The notes under the pieces were generated by a model that worked only from the letters and a program-made list of their open reading frames with translations, searched no databases and had not been told where the DNA came from. Shown here piece by piece: positions 1 through 5,886 of a stretch of 5,886 nt of DNA; position 1 is the stretch's first letter; each line of letters starts with the position of its first letter. Where the stretch lies: contig CAKZXL010000046.1 of NCBI GenBank assembly GCA_937883885.1, positions 1-5,886 of the forward strand, read 5' to 3'. The position numbers and the translations under genes are program-made. This stretch comes from an uncultured Aquincola sp. GTDB taxonomy: Bacteria > Pseudomonadota > Gammaproteobacteria > Burkholderiales > Burkholderiaceae.

Positions 1-265
1 GGCACTGGAAGACAGCGCCGTGCCCCAGGGCCTGCACGAGGTGTGGGAGTGGACTCGCTCTTCCTACGACCCCTACCCCGGCTTCGTGCCGCTGGGGGGG
101 CCGGCCGCCGAATACAACGGCAAGTTCATGGTGGGCCAGGTGGTGCTGCGCGGTGCCAGCTGCGCCACGCCGCCCGGCCATGCCCGCCTGAGCTACCGCA
201 ACTTTTTTCCGCCAGCCGCGCGCTGGCAATTCAGCGGGTTGCGCCTGGCCCGCGACATCCGCTGA
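1..265 (+). CDS. egtB: Ergothioneine biosynthesis protein EgtB, C-terminal part (partial at left edge)
   Basis: Only the last 87 residues are present; the reading frame enters from outside the window (first full codon at 2) and stops at TGA 263-265. The fragment carries the end of the formylglycine-generating-enzyme-like (FGE-sulfatase) domain: [14 protein letters not shown] near the start, then NGKF, a [13 protein letters not shown] stretch, YRNFFPP and the terminal [12 protein letters not shown]. These are hallmark blocks of EgtB. The family is an Fe(II)- and O2-dependent sulfoxide synthase that joins hercynine to a thiol donor (cysteine or gamma-glutamylcysteine) in the cytoplasm. The N-terminal DinB-like part with the iron-binding histidines lies outside the window, so thiol-donor type cannot be judged. 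The egtD gene follows 14 bases downstream, which supports the call. The related selenoneine enzyme SenA is a less likely alternative, because its usual partners senB and senC are not seen. Confidence 0.93.
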   Translation, partial: ALEDSAVPQGLHEVWEWTRSSYDPYPGFVPLGGPAAEYNGKFMVGQVVLRGASCATPPGHARLSYRNFFPPAARWQFSGLRLARDIR

Positions 266-270
266 AGGAG
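265..270 (+). promoter_or_regulatory. Ribosome binding site of egtD
   Basis: AAGGAG, nine bases before the ATG at 280, is a strong Shine-Dalgarno match and shares its first base with the egtB stop codon. It decides the egtD start: the open frame continues upstream to 43, but that part overlaps egtB in another frame and has no comparable site. Confidence 0.8.
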
Positions 271-279
271 CAACTGACG

Positions 280-1299
280 ATGGCCTATCCCGAACTGCCG
301 ATGCCCCGCACCGCAGAACCCGCCGCCGCCCGCGCGCCGTCGTCCAAAGACGCCGCACCCGCCGAACCACCGGCCCGCGAATTTGCGCGTGCCCTGCGGC
401 AGGCACTGGTGGAACAGCCGCACCGCATCTCGCCCAAGTTCTTCTACGACGCGGCGGGCTCGGCGCTGTTCGACCGCATCTGCGAGCTGCCCGAGTACTA
501 CCCCACCCGCACCGAGCTGGCGCTGCTGGACCGGCATGCCGAAGAGATGGCCGCACTGATCGGGCCCGAGGCTGACTTGATCGAGTTCGGCGCCGGCTCG
601 GCCACCAAGGTGCGGCTGCTGCTGGCCGCCATGCAGCGCCCGCGCCGCTTCGTGCCCATCGACATCTCGGCCGAGCACCTGCAAGGCGCCGCCGCGGCAC
701 TGCGCCGCGACCACCCGGGGCTGGACGTGCAGCCGCTGGCGGCCGACTTCACCAAGCCCATCCAGCTGCCGCCGATGGCCGACGGCAGCCGGCCGCAGCG
801 GGTGGGCTTTTTCCCGGGCTCTTCGATCGGCAACTTCGCGCCCGATGAAGCAGTGACCTTCTTGCGCCAGGCGGCCGAGCTGCTGCGTGGCGGTGGCCTG
901 CTGATCGGCACCGACCTGGTGAAGGATCCGGCGCTGCTGCATGCGGCCTACAACGACGCGGCCGGCGTGACCGCGGCCTTCAACCTGAACCTGCTGGAAC
1001 GGGCCAACCGCGAGCTGGGCACCGACTTCGACACCCGGCAGTTTGCGCACTACGCGTTCTACGAGCCGCGGCTGCAGCGCATCGAGATGCACCTGGTGAG
1101 CCGCCGCACCCAGGCCGTGCGGCTGGACGGCGAAAGCTTCCAGGTGTTGGAAGGCCAGACGCTGCACACCGAGAACTCGCACAAGTTCACCGTCGAAGGC
1201 TTTCGCCGCCTGGCGCGACAGGCCGGCTTCACGCCGGGCACGGTGTGGACCGACCCCAAGCAGCACTTCGCGGTGCACTGGCTGGCGGCGCCGCTGTAG
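280..1299 (+). CDS. egtD: L-histidine N-alpha-methyltransferase EgtD
   Basis: This 339-residue protein matches EgtD, which trimethylates the alpha-amino group of L-histidine with three S-adenosylmethionines to give hercynine, the first step of ergothioneine synthesis. After a low-complexity Ala/Pro-rich leader (residues about 10-35), the family sequence starts near FARAL. Visible blocks are SPKFFYDAAGS (51-61), ELPEYYPTRTE (69-79), the SAM-binding motif IEFGAGSATK (101-110), PIDIS (126-130), PGSSIGNF (179-186) and TENSHKF (297-303). By comparison with the mycobacterial enzyme, Y74, N185, Y224, E298 and S300 probably correspond to the histidine-binding and methyl-transfer residues; this is alignment by eye. 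The ATG at 280 is chosen for its AAGGAG site and position just after egtB. It is cotranscribed with egtB, giving the minimal EgtB-EgtD pair; the C-S lyase (EgtE) is not in the window. The extended, poorly conserved N-terminus is the only oddity. Confidence 0.95.
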   Translation: MAYPELPMPRTAEPAAARAPSSKDAAPAEPPAREFARALRQALVEQPHRISPKFFYDAAGSALFDRICELPEYYPTRTELALLDRHAEEMAALIGPEADLIEFGAGSATKVRLLLAAMQRPRRFVPIDISAEHLQGAAAALRRDHPGLDVQPLAADFTKPIQLPPMADGSRPQRVGFFPGSSIGNFAPDEAVTFLRQAAELLRGGGLLIGTDLVKDPALLHAAYNDAAGVTAAFNLNLLERANRELGTDFDTRQFAHYAFYEPRLQRIEMHLVSRRTQAVRLDGESFQVLEGQTLHTENSHKFTVEGFRRLARQAGFTPGTVWTDPKQHFAVHWLAAPL

Positions 1300-1324
1300 T
1301 TGCGGATGTACGCGCCGCAGGGGT

Positions 1325-3658
1325 TCACAAAGCCAGCGTCAGCCGATCACCGCAGGCCCGCGAGCAGCAGGCCATCATGCGGTCGTTGGCTTCGCGCTCG
1401 GTGCGGGTGAGCACCACGTCGCGGTGGTCCACCTGACCGGCCAGCACCCGCACCTCACAGGAGCCGCACAGGCCCTCTTCGCAATCGCTCTGCACGTCGA
1501 CGTTGGCCGCGCGCAGGGCTTGCAGCAGCGTCTGGTCGGGGCGCACCGGGATCACCAGGCCGGAGTCCTTCAGCTCCACCTCGAAGCCGTGTTCCTTGGC
1601 AGGGTCCAGCGTGCCCAGCGTGCTGCTGAAGTGCTCCACCCGCAGGGTGTCTGCGGGCCAGGCCTGGCAGGCCTGTTCCAGCGCCTGCAGCAGCCGCTCG
1701 GGGCCGCAGGCCACCACCTGCACGCCGGCACGCGGGGTGGCCAGCAAGGCGGCCACATACAACCGGCGGCCCTCTTCGCCCACGTACAGGTGCAGGTGCT
1801 CGCCATGCAAGGCCTGCAGCTCGTTCACATAGGCCATGCTGGCGCGGCGGCGGCCACAATAGTGCAGCGTGTAGCGCAGGCCCAGCTGCTTCGCGCGGTG
1901 GGCCATCGCGCTGACGGGCGTGATGCCGATGCCGCCGGCCACGAACACCAGCTCGGCCGCCGATTCGTCCATGCGGAAGTGGCTGCGCGGGCCGCGCACC
2001 TGCAGCTTGTCGCCCAGCTTCAGCTGGCTGTGCACCCAGGCCGAGCCGCCGCGGCTGTGCGGCTCGCGCAGCACCGCGATCTGCCACTGCGTGGCATCGG
2101 CCGGGTCGCCGCACAAGGAGTACTGGCGCGACAGGCCGGTGTCGCCGCAGGCCACGTCGATGTGCGCACCCGGGGCCCAGCGCGGCAGCGCACGGCCATC
2201 GGCCGCGGCCAGCGTGAGCTGCACGATGCCTTCGGCCACCGGCTGCAGCGCCTGCACCACCAGCGGCCGTGAGATGGCATGGGCCGAAGGCTCGCCGATG
2301 CGCAGCGGGGTGTGCGCCTCGCGCAGCGTCGGGTCGCGGCGCTCGGGGTTCAGCGCCGGGTCCCATTCCGCCCACACATGTTCCGGCCCGCGGAACGAGG
2401 TGTTGGGCACGTAGCTGAAGCGCTGCTCGGCCAGGCGCATGTGCGGCAGCCGGCGGGTGAAGGCTTCGAGGAACACCTGCATTTCCATGCGCGCCAGGTT
2501 CTTGCCCATGCACTGGTGCGCGCCGTAGCCGAAGGTGAGGTGGTCGCTGGCGTTCTCGCGGCGGATGTCGAACAGGTCGGCATCACCGAAGTGGCGCTCG
2601 TCATGGTTGGCCGACGAGGTGACGATGAGCAGCTTGCTGCCTGCGGGCAGCCGCATGCCTTCGACCACCGCTTCCTGCGTGACCAGGCGCCGCCAGGCGG
2701 CCACCGAGCCGTTGTGGCGCAGGCACTCTTCCACCGCGTTGGGAATGAGGCCGGGGTCTTCGCACAGCGCCTGCCAGGCCTCGGGGTGCTGCAGCAGCAG
2801 CTTCATCGCATTGGCGGTGGCATTGGCCGTGGTCTCGTGCGCGGCCACGATGCCGGCCATCATCATCGAGTGCAGGTACGAGTCGGTCACCACCTCGGGG
2901 TGCAGCTTCTGCTGGCGCAGGCCGTATTGCATCCAGCCCGGGGCGTCGGGGTTCTGGCGCATCTTGTCCAGCACCTTACCGGCCAGCTGCCAGAAGTTGC
3001 CTACCGCATGGGCCACGGCCACCTGCTCCTCGGGCCTGGGCCGGCCCCAGGTGTTCACCGTGTGGGCGATGGAGTAGCGCCGCAGCGTGTCCATGTCTTC
3101 TTCGGGCACGCCCAGGAAGTGCAGCGCCACGGTCAGCGGCACTTCCCACAGCATCTGGTCCACCAGGTCGGCACGGCCGCTGTCGATGAAGCGGTCGATG
3201 TAGGTGCGCGTGAGCTCGCGCACCATGGGCTCATGGTGCTTCAGTGCCTCGGGCGTGAAGGGCTCCATCAGCACCCGGCGGCGCGGCATGTGGGCCGGCT
3301 CGTCCTCGTTGACCAGCGTGCGGTTCATCGCATAGCCGTAGCTGGCCAGCACCGCATTGGCCTCGGGGCCGGTGGGCGTGATCTTCTCCAGCGCGATGGA
3401 CGGGCTGAAGGTGAGGTTGTCGCGGAAGATGGCCTTGATGGCCGCGTAGCGCGTGACCACCCAGTAGCCCAGCTGCGGGCTGTAGAAGATGGGCTCCTGC
3501 TCACGCGCCCAGCGCAGGTACTCGGGCGGGTCTTGCTGGTAGCCGTCGCCGAAGGGGTCGAAGGCGGCGGCCCCGGCACTCACCGGGCAGCCGTTGGGTG
3601 CCACCGAAGAAACAGCGGCGGCGCCGTGGGCCACCGGGCAAGTGCCGGTTTGCTGCAT
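1325..3658 (-). CDS. Self-sufficient cytochrome P450 of CYP116B type (P450 - FMN reductase - [2Fe-2S] ferredoxin fusion)
   Basis: A 777-residue soluble monooxygenase with its whole electron chain in one polypeptide, the same order and length as P450RhF (CYP116B2, about 773 residues). The P450 domain spans about 30-435: I-helix AGIVAAHETTAN (268-279, acid-alcohol pair E275/T276), ExxR E311-R314, and heme loop FGYGAHQCMG with axial ligand C383. After a linker comes a phthalate-dioxygenase-reductase-like module (about 465-680): FMN-binding RQYS (511-514), pyridine-nucleotide motif GGIGITP (575-581) and ACGPERLL (650-657). The C-terminal ferredoxin (about 690-777) has C726, C731, C734 and probably C764 as cluster ligands. 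NAD(P)H electrons pass FMN to Fe-S to heme for O2 activation; family members hydroxylate, demethylate or sulfoxidise diverse small molecules, so the natural substrate cannot be named. The ATG at 3656-3658 lies 3 bases after the binding-protein stop, with only a weak TTGGA-like site, suggesting translational coupling. All key cofactor residues are present, so it should be active. Confidence 0.96.
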   Translation of the reverse strand: MQQTGTCPVAHGAAAVSSVAPNGCPVSAGAAAFDPFGDGYQQDPPEYLRWAREQEPIFYSPQLGYWVVTRYAAIKAIFRDNLTFSPSIALEKITPTGPEANAVLASYGYAMNRTLVNEDEPAHMPRRRVLMEPFTPEALKHHEPMVRELTRTYIDRFIDSGRADLVDQMLWEVPLTVALHFLGVPEEDMDTLRRYSIAHTVNTWGRPRPEEQVAVAHAVGNFWQLAGKVLDKMRQNPDAPGWMQYGLRQQKLHPEVVTDSYLHSMMMAGIVAAHETTANATANAMKLLLQHPEAWQALCEDPGLIPNAVEECLRHNGSVAAWRRLVTQEAVVEGMRLPAGSKLLIVTSSANHDERHFGDADLFDIRRENASDHLTFGYGAHQCMGKNLARMEMQVFLEAFTRRLPHMRLAEQRFSYVPNTSFRGPEHVWAEWDPALNPERRDPTLREAHTPLRIGEPSAHAISRPLVVQALQPVAEGIVQLTLAAADGRALPRWAPGAHIDVACGDTGLSRQYSLCGDPADATQWQIAVLREPHSRGGSAWVHSQLKLGDKLQVRGPRSHFRMDESAAELVFVAGGIGITPVSAMAHRAKQLGLRYTLHYCGRRRASMAYVNELQALHGEHLHLYVGEEGRRLYVAALLATPRAGVQVVACGPERLLQALEQACQAWPADTLRVEHFSSTLGTLDPAKEHGFEVELKDSGLVIPVRPDQTLLQALRAANVDVQSDCEEGLCGSCEVRVLAGQVDHRDVVLTRTEREANDRMMACCSRACGDRLTLAL

Positions 3659-3661
3659 GGG

Positions 3662-4672
3662 TCAGTCCAAAGTGATCTTCAAGTCGCGGATCAGCTTGTG
3701 CCAGCGGGTGGTTTCCTTGGCCAGCAGGTCGGTGTATTGCGCAGGCGTGTTGCCCACCGGCTCGACGCCGAACTCCACCATGCGCTTGTTCACCGCCGGG
3801 TCGTTGATGGCGGCCACCAGCTGCTTGTTGAGTGCGGCGATGGTGTCGGGCGGCGTGCTGCCGGCCACCACCACGCCCACCAGCGCGGCGGCTTCCACGT
3901 TCTTCATGCCCAGCTCGGCGAAGGTGGGCACCTCGGGCAGCTGCGGCAGGCGCGTGGCATTGGCCACCGCCAACGCCTTGACCTTGCCGGCCTTGATGAA
4001 GGCGGCGCCCGCGGCCAGGTCCACCATCATCGCGGGCACCTGGCCGCCGGCCACTTCGGCCAGCGCCGGGGCAGCGCCGCGGTAGGGCACGTGCACCATG
4101 AACAGCCCCGCCTCGCTCTTGAGCAGTTCCATCGCCAGATGGTGCGGGCTGCCCGCGCCGGCCGAAGCGTAGTTGATGCCGCCCGGCTTGGCCTTGGCCT
4201 GGGCGATGAAGTCTTTGGCATTGGTGGCGGTGCTGGCCGGGCCCACCACCAGGATCATCGGGAAGCGGCCCATCAACGTGACCGGCGCCAGGTCCTTCAC
4301 GTTGTAGGTCAGGCTCTTGTACAGCGCCGGGTTGAACACCATGGTGCCGTTGTCGGCCGACAGCACGGTGTAGCCGTCGGCGGCCGAACGCGCCGTCTCC
4401 GAGGCGGCGATGGCGGTGTTGCCGCCCGGCTTGTTTTCCACGATGACCTGCTGGCCCGTCTTGGCCGACAGCGACTGCGCCACCGTGCGCGCCAGAAAGT
4501 CCGAGCCGCCGCCGGCGGCATAAGGCACCAGCCAGCGGATGGGCTTGCTGGGGTAGGCAGCCGCCTGCGCAAAAGCGCTGGATGCGGTGCCCAGCGTGGC
4601 GGCCAGCGCCAGTCCGGTGGCCAGGCCGATCACCAGGCGGCGCGGCGCGCCACGGGTCCGGGAAGTGTTCAA
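3662..4672 (-). CDS. Bug/TctC-family tripartite tricarboxylate transporter substrate-binding protein
   Basis: Starting at the TTG at 4672, this is a 336-residue secreted protein, normal for the family (about 320-335). A basic N-terminus (NTSRTRGAPRR), a hydrophobic core (about 13-30) and an AFA|QA site after residue 35 form a Sec signal peptide. The mature part begins with the typical YPSKPIRWLVPYAAGGGSD, followed by VENKPGGN (78-85), ADGYT, HVPYRGAAPALAEVAGGQV (194-212) and LPEVPTFAELG (245-255). Bug proteins are periplasmic Venus-flytrap receptors that bind small organic acids, amides or related ligands, sometimes with TctA/TctB permeases and often as orphans used for uptake or sensing; no permease gene is visible here. 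It is the first gene of the operon with the P450, whose ATG is 3 bases beyond its stop, so its ligand may be the P450 substrate or a precursor (inference). An ATG at 4708 would add 12 residues before the signal peptide but has no good ribosome site. Confidence 0.92.
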   Translation of the reverse strand: MNTSRTRGAPRRLVIGLATGLALAATLGTASSAFAQAAAYPSKPIRWLVPYAAGGGSDFLARTVAQSLSAKTGQQVIVENKPGGNTAIAASETARSAADGYTVLSADNGTMVFNPALYKSLTYNVKDLAPVTLMGRFPMILVVGPASTATNAKDFIAQAKAKPGGINYASAGAGSPHHLAMELLKSEAGLFMVHVPYRGAAPALAEVAGGQVPAMMVDLAAGAAFIKAGKVKALAVANATRLPQLPEVPTFAELGMKNVEAAALVGVVVAGSTPPDTIAALNKQLVAAINDPAVNKRMVEFGVEPVGNTPAQYTDLLAKETTRWHKLIRDLKITLD

Positions 4673-4678
4673 GCCAGT

Positions 4679-4684
4679 CTCCTC
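4679..4684 (-). promoter_or_regulatory. Ribosome binding site that supports a TTG start for the Bug protein
   Basis: On the minus strand this reads GAGGAG, six bases before TTG 4672-4670. Spacing and strength are near ideal, and the resulting protein starts directly with the basic region of its signal peptide. This favours TTG over the upstream ATG at 4706-4708. Confidence 0.7.
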
Positions 4685-4704
4685 GGCGCTGTGGCCGTCA
4701 TCAT

Positions 4705-4738
4705 GCATAGCGTAAGTTTGATACGCATTGCGTAATGC
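4705..4738. promoter_or_regulatory. Putative operator for the IclR-family regulator (three GCGTA half-sites)
   Basis: The 91-base space between the divergent starts (4673-4763) holds three GCGTA half-sites: plus strand at 4710-4714, minus strand at 4722-4726 (seen as TACGC), plus strand at 4730-4734. The first two form an inverted repeat with a 7-base spacer. GCATAGCGTAA (4705-4715) and GCATTGCGTAA (4725-4735) are direct repeats with one mismatch and a period of exactly 20 bases. GCATTGCGTAATGC (4725-4738) is itself a near palindrome with 5-base arms. IclR-type regulators such as PcaU and PobR use a palindrome plus a third direct repeat, so the layout fits the neighbouring regulator; that this protein binds here is inference. 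TTGATA at 4718-4723 resembles a plus-strand -35 box, but I found no matching -10, and no clear sigma-70 promoter on the minus strand. Confidence 0.55.
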
Positions 4739-4763
4739 CGGCAGCGGGCATACCCTCAGCGCC

Positions 4764-5597
4764 ATGAGCACGTCTGACCTGCCCGAAGCCCCACCCGCGC
4801 CCCGTGGCCGAGAGCGTCGCCAGCGCGTGCAGGCGGCGGAAACCGGCCTGGCGGTGCTCAAGGGCCTGGGCCGGCTGGGCGGGCGTGCCAGCCTGAGCGT
4901 GCTGGCCGCCCATGTGGGCGAAAGCCCGGCCAAGGTGCACCGCTACCTGGCCAGCTTGGTGGAAGAGGGCTTCGTCACCCAGGCCGCTGGCTCGCAGCAG
5001 TACCTGCTGGGTGCGGAGGCCATCGCGCTGGGGCTGGCCGCCATGCGGCAGGCCGAGCCCATCCGCGCGGCCGAAGCCTCGCTGGGCCGGCTGCGCGAGG
5101 CGCTGTCGCTCACCTGCTTCGTGGCGGTGCTGGGCAACAAGGGAGCCACCATCGTGCGCTTCGAGGAGCCGTGGCTGCCCATCTCGGTGAACGCCCGCGT
5201 GGGCTCGGTGCTGCCGCTGCTGTGGTCGGCCACCGGCCGGGTGCTGCTGGCCTGGCAGCGTGACGACGCCCGCCTGCGTGCGATGGCCGAGCAGGAGCTG
5301 GCCGAGGCGCCGACCGAGCTGCGTGCCCAGCTGGATGCGGCCGACCCCATCGGCCGGCTGGCCGAGAGCGTGCTGGCCGACGGGTGTGCCGTGGTCAAGG
5401 ACACCAACCTGCGCGGCATCAGCGCGGTGAGCGCGCCGGTGTTCGACCATGCCGGCCGTGTGTGCGCGGCGCTGACGGTGCTGGGGCCGACGGGCGGCTT
5501 CGATGCGTCGGCGGGCGGCGCGGCGGCGCAGGCGGTGCGGGAGGAAGCCCAGGCCGTCAGTGCCGCGATGGGCTACACCGCCGCATCCACCGCATGA
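4764..5597 (+). CDS. IclR-family transcriptional regulator
   Basis: A 277-residue DNA-binding regulator with standard IclR architecture. After a charged, Pro-rich tail (1-20), a winged helix-turn-helix spans about 23-83: AAETGLAVLKGL opens it, SLSVLAAHVGESPAKVHRYLASL holds the helix-turn-helix with its recognition helix, and EEGFVTQ...YLLG is the wing. The effector-binding GAF-like domain (about 95-270) shows GSVLPLLWSATGRVLLAW (147-164), an ADG segment (205-207) and GISAVSAPVFDHAGRVCAAL (218-237). Such proteins sense small metabolites, often aromatic or carboxylic compounds, and repress or activate adjacent catabolic genes. It is divergent from the Bug-P450 operon across 91 bases with repeated half-sites, so it most likely controls that operon and itself. 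The ATG at 4764 is preferred over an in-frame TTG at 4728 that lies inside the repeats, although no clear Shine-Dalgarno precedes the ATG. The effector cannot be predicted. Confidence 0.93.
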   Translation: MSTSDLPEAPPAPRGRERRQRVQAAETGLAVLKGLGRLGGRASLSVLAAHVGESPAKVHRYLASLVEEGFVTQAAGSQQYLLGAEAIALGLAAMRQAEPIRAAEASLGRLREALSLTCFVAVLGNKGATIVRFEEPWLPISVNARVGSVLPLLWSATGRVLLAWQRDDARLRAMAEQELAEAPTELRAQLDAADPIGRLAESVLADGCAVVKDTNLRGISAVSAPVFDHAGRVCAALTVLGPTGGFDASAGGAAAQAVREEAQAVSAAMGYTAASTA

Positions 5598-5606
5598 CGC
5601 CGAAGC

Positions 5607-5886
5607 TCAGCGCATGAACGGAAAGCGCCGTTCGTCCACGTCGCAGGCCGGATCGGGGCCGAAGCTGGTGTCTTCCACCACGCCGGCGGGCGTGATGCCG
5701 ACGTGGAAGAGCTGGCAGAAGGGCGTGTCGTAGCGGTAGCTCCACACCGTCTGGTCGTGGTAGCGCACGCCCCAGATGCGCGCCGGGCGGCCCAGGGTCT
5801 GGCGCAGCTGGTCCACCGTCATGCCGGCCTGCACGGTGGCAAAGCGGGTTTCGGTCAGCACCTGCTGGCTGCCGATGAGCCGGCCC
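5607..5886 (-). CDS. SmpA/OmlA (BamE-domain) protein, C-terminal part (partial at right edge)
   Basis: The last 92 residues of a protein whose frame enters from the right edge (first full codon 5885-5883) and ends at TGA 5609-5607. The sequence TVQAGMTVDQLRQTLGRPAR is the typical BamE/SmpA-OmlA opening (G-M-x-x-x-x-L/V, then L-G-x-P), followed by an aromatic-rich strand pair with VWSYRY and a FHVGITPAGVV hairpin. Proteins of this type are usually small lipoproteins at the inner face of the outer membrane; BamE helps assemble outer-membrane proteins, while many Burkholderiales paralogues carry the domain with unknown roles. The signal peptide and lipobox would lie outside the window and were not seen. 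The frame is open past the GTG at 5861, with GRLIGSQQ before it, so that codon is probably internal. It converges on the IclR gene with a 9-base gap and no visible terminator between them; it is unlikely to be functionally linked to the P450 module. Confidence 0.78.
   Translation of the reverse strand, partial: GRLIGSQQVLTETRFATVQAGMTVDQLRQTLGRPARIWGVRYHDQTVWSYRYDTPFCQLFHVGITPAGVVEDTSFGPDPACDVDERRFPFMR

Noticed and set aside
1..265. The EgtB fragment as SenA, the selenoneine-forming homologue.
   Set aside because: The immediate neighbour is egtD and no senB-like glycosyltransferase or senC is seen; the fragment alone cannot separate the two fully.
193..1278. A 361-codon minus-strand frame over egtD.
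   Set aside because: It is low in recognisable motifs and rich in Gln, Gly, Arg and His, typical of an antisense shadow; egtD in the opposite strand is unambiguous.
1302..1318. GCGG...CCGC possible hairpin between the convergent egtD and P450 genes, considered as a bidirectional terminator.
   Set aside because: The arms are only four bases, the loop is long and no T-run follows on either strand.
2279..4735. An uninterrupted 818-codon plus-strand frame opposite the P450 and the Bug gene.
   Set aside because: Its translation is a His/Gly/Arg/Val-rich mixture with no recognisable domain, whereas the minus strand encodes two clear protein families over the same bases. Long antisense frames are expected in very GC-rich DNA.
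4718..4756. TTGATA (4718-4723) with a downstream -10 as the IclR gene promoter.
   Set aside because: At 16-18 bases downstream the sequence is GC-rich with no TATAAT-like hexamer; TACCCT at 4751 is too distant and too weak.
4701..5450. A 249-codon minus-strand frame over the IclR gene.
   Set aside because: It has shadow-type composition, and the plus strand encodes a full IclR protein with both domains.
1..5886. Mobile elements, tRNA or rRNA genes, CRISPR arrays or riboswitches.
   Set aside because: No transposase or integrase frames, terminal inverted repeats, spacer-repeat arrays or structured RNA signatures were recognised; the longest non-coding stretch is only 91 bases.

Overview
The window is about 5.9 kb of very GC-rich bacterial DNA, coding almost throughout. 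Gene content (an ergothioneine pair, a Bug-family solute-binding protein, a CYP116B-type self-sufficient P450, an IclR regulator, a BamE-domain lipoprotein fragment) suggests a betaproteobacterium of the order Burkholderiales. This is inferred from gene families and base composition; there is no rRNA or other marker here.

Layout from left to right. (1) Positions 1-1299, plus strand: the last 87 residues of EgtB, then a complete egtD 14 bases later. These are the two core enzymes of aerobic ergothioneine synthesis, in one operon that enters from the left. (2) Positions 1325-4672, minus strand: a two-gene operon, read right to left, of a secreted Bug/TctC-type binding protein followed after 3 bases by a 777-residue P450-reductase-ferredoxin fusion. 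It converges on egtD with a 25-base gap. (3) Positions 4673-4763: a 91-base divergent control region with three copies of a GCGTA half-site, two of them also lying within an 11-base direct repeat of 20-base period. (4) Positions 4764-5597, plus strand: an IclR-family regulator. (5) Positions 5607-5886, minus strand: the C-terminal part of a SmpA/OmlA (BamE-domain) protein that runs off the right edge and converges on the IclR gene with a 9-base gap.

The most coherent functional unit is positions 1325-5597: an IclR regulator divergent from a binding protein and a self-sufficient monooxygenase. The simplest reading is a small regulated module that captures an organic substrate in the periplasm and hydroxylates it in the cytoplasm with NAD(P)H and O2. 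The substrate cannot be read from the sequence, and no TctA/TctB permease genes lie in the window. The families are all known; the particular three-gene arrangement and its putative three-half-site operator are the points most worth following up. No tRNA, rRNA, CRISPR array, insertion sequence or convincing intrinsic terminator was seen.
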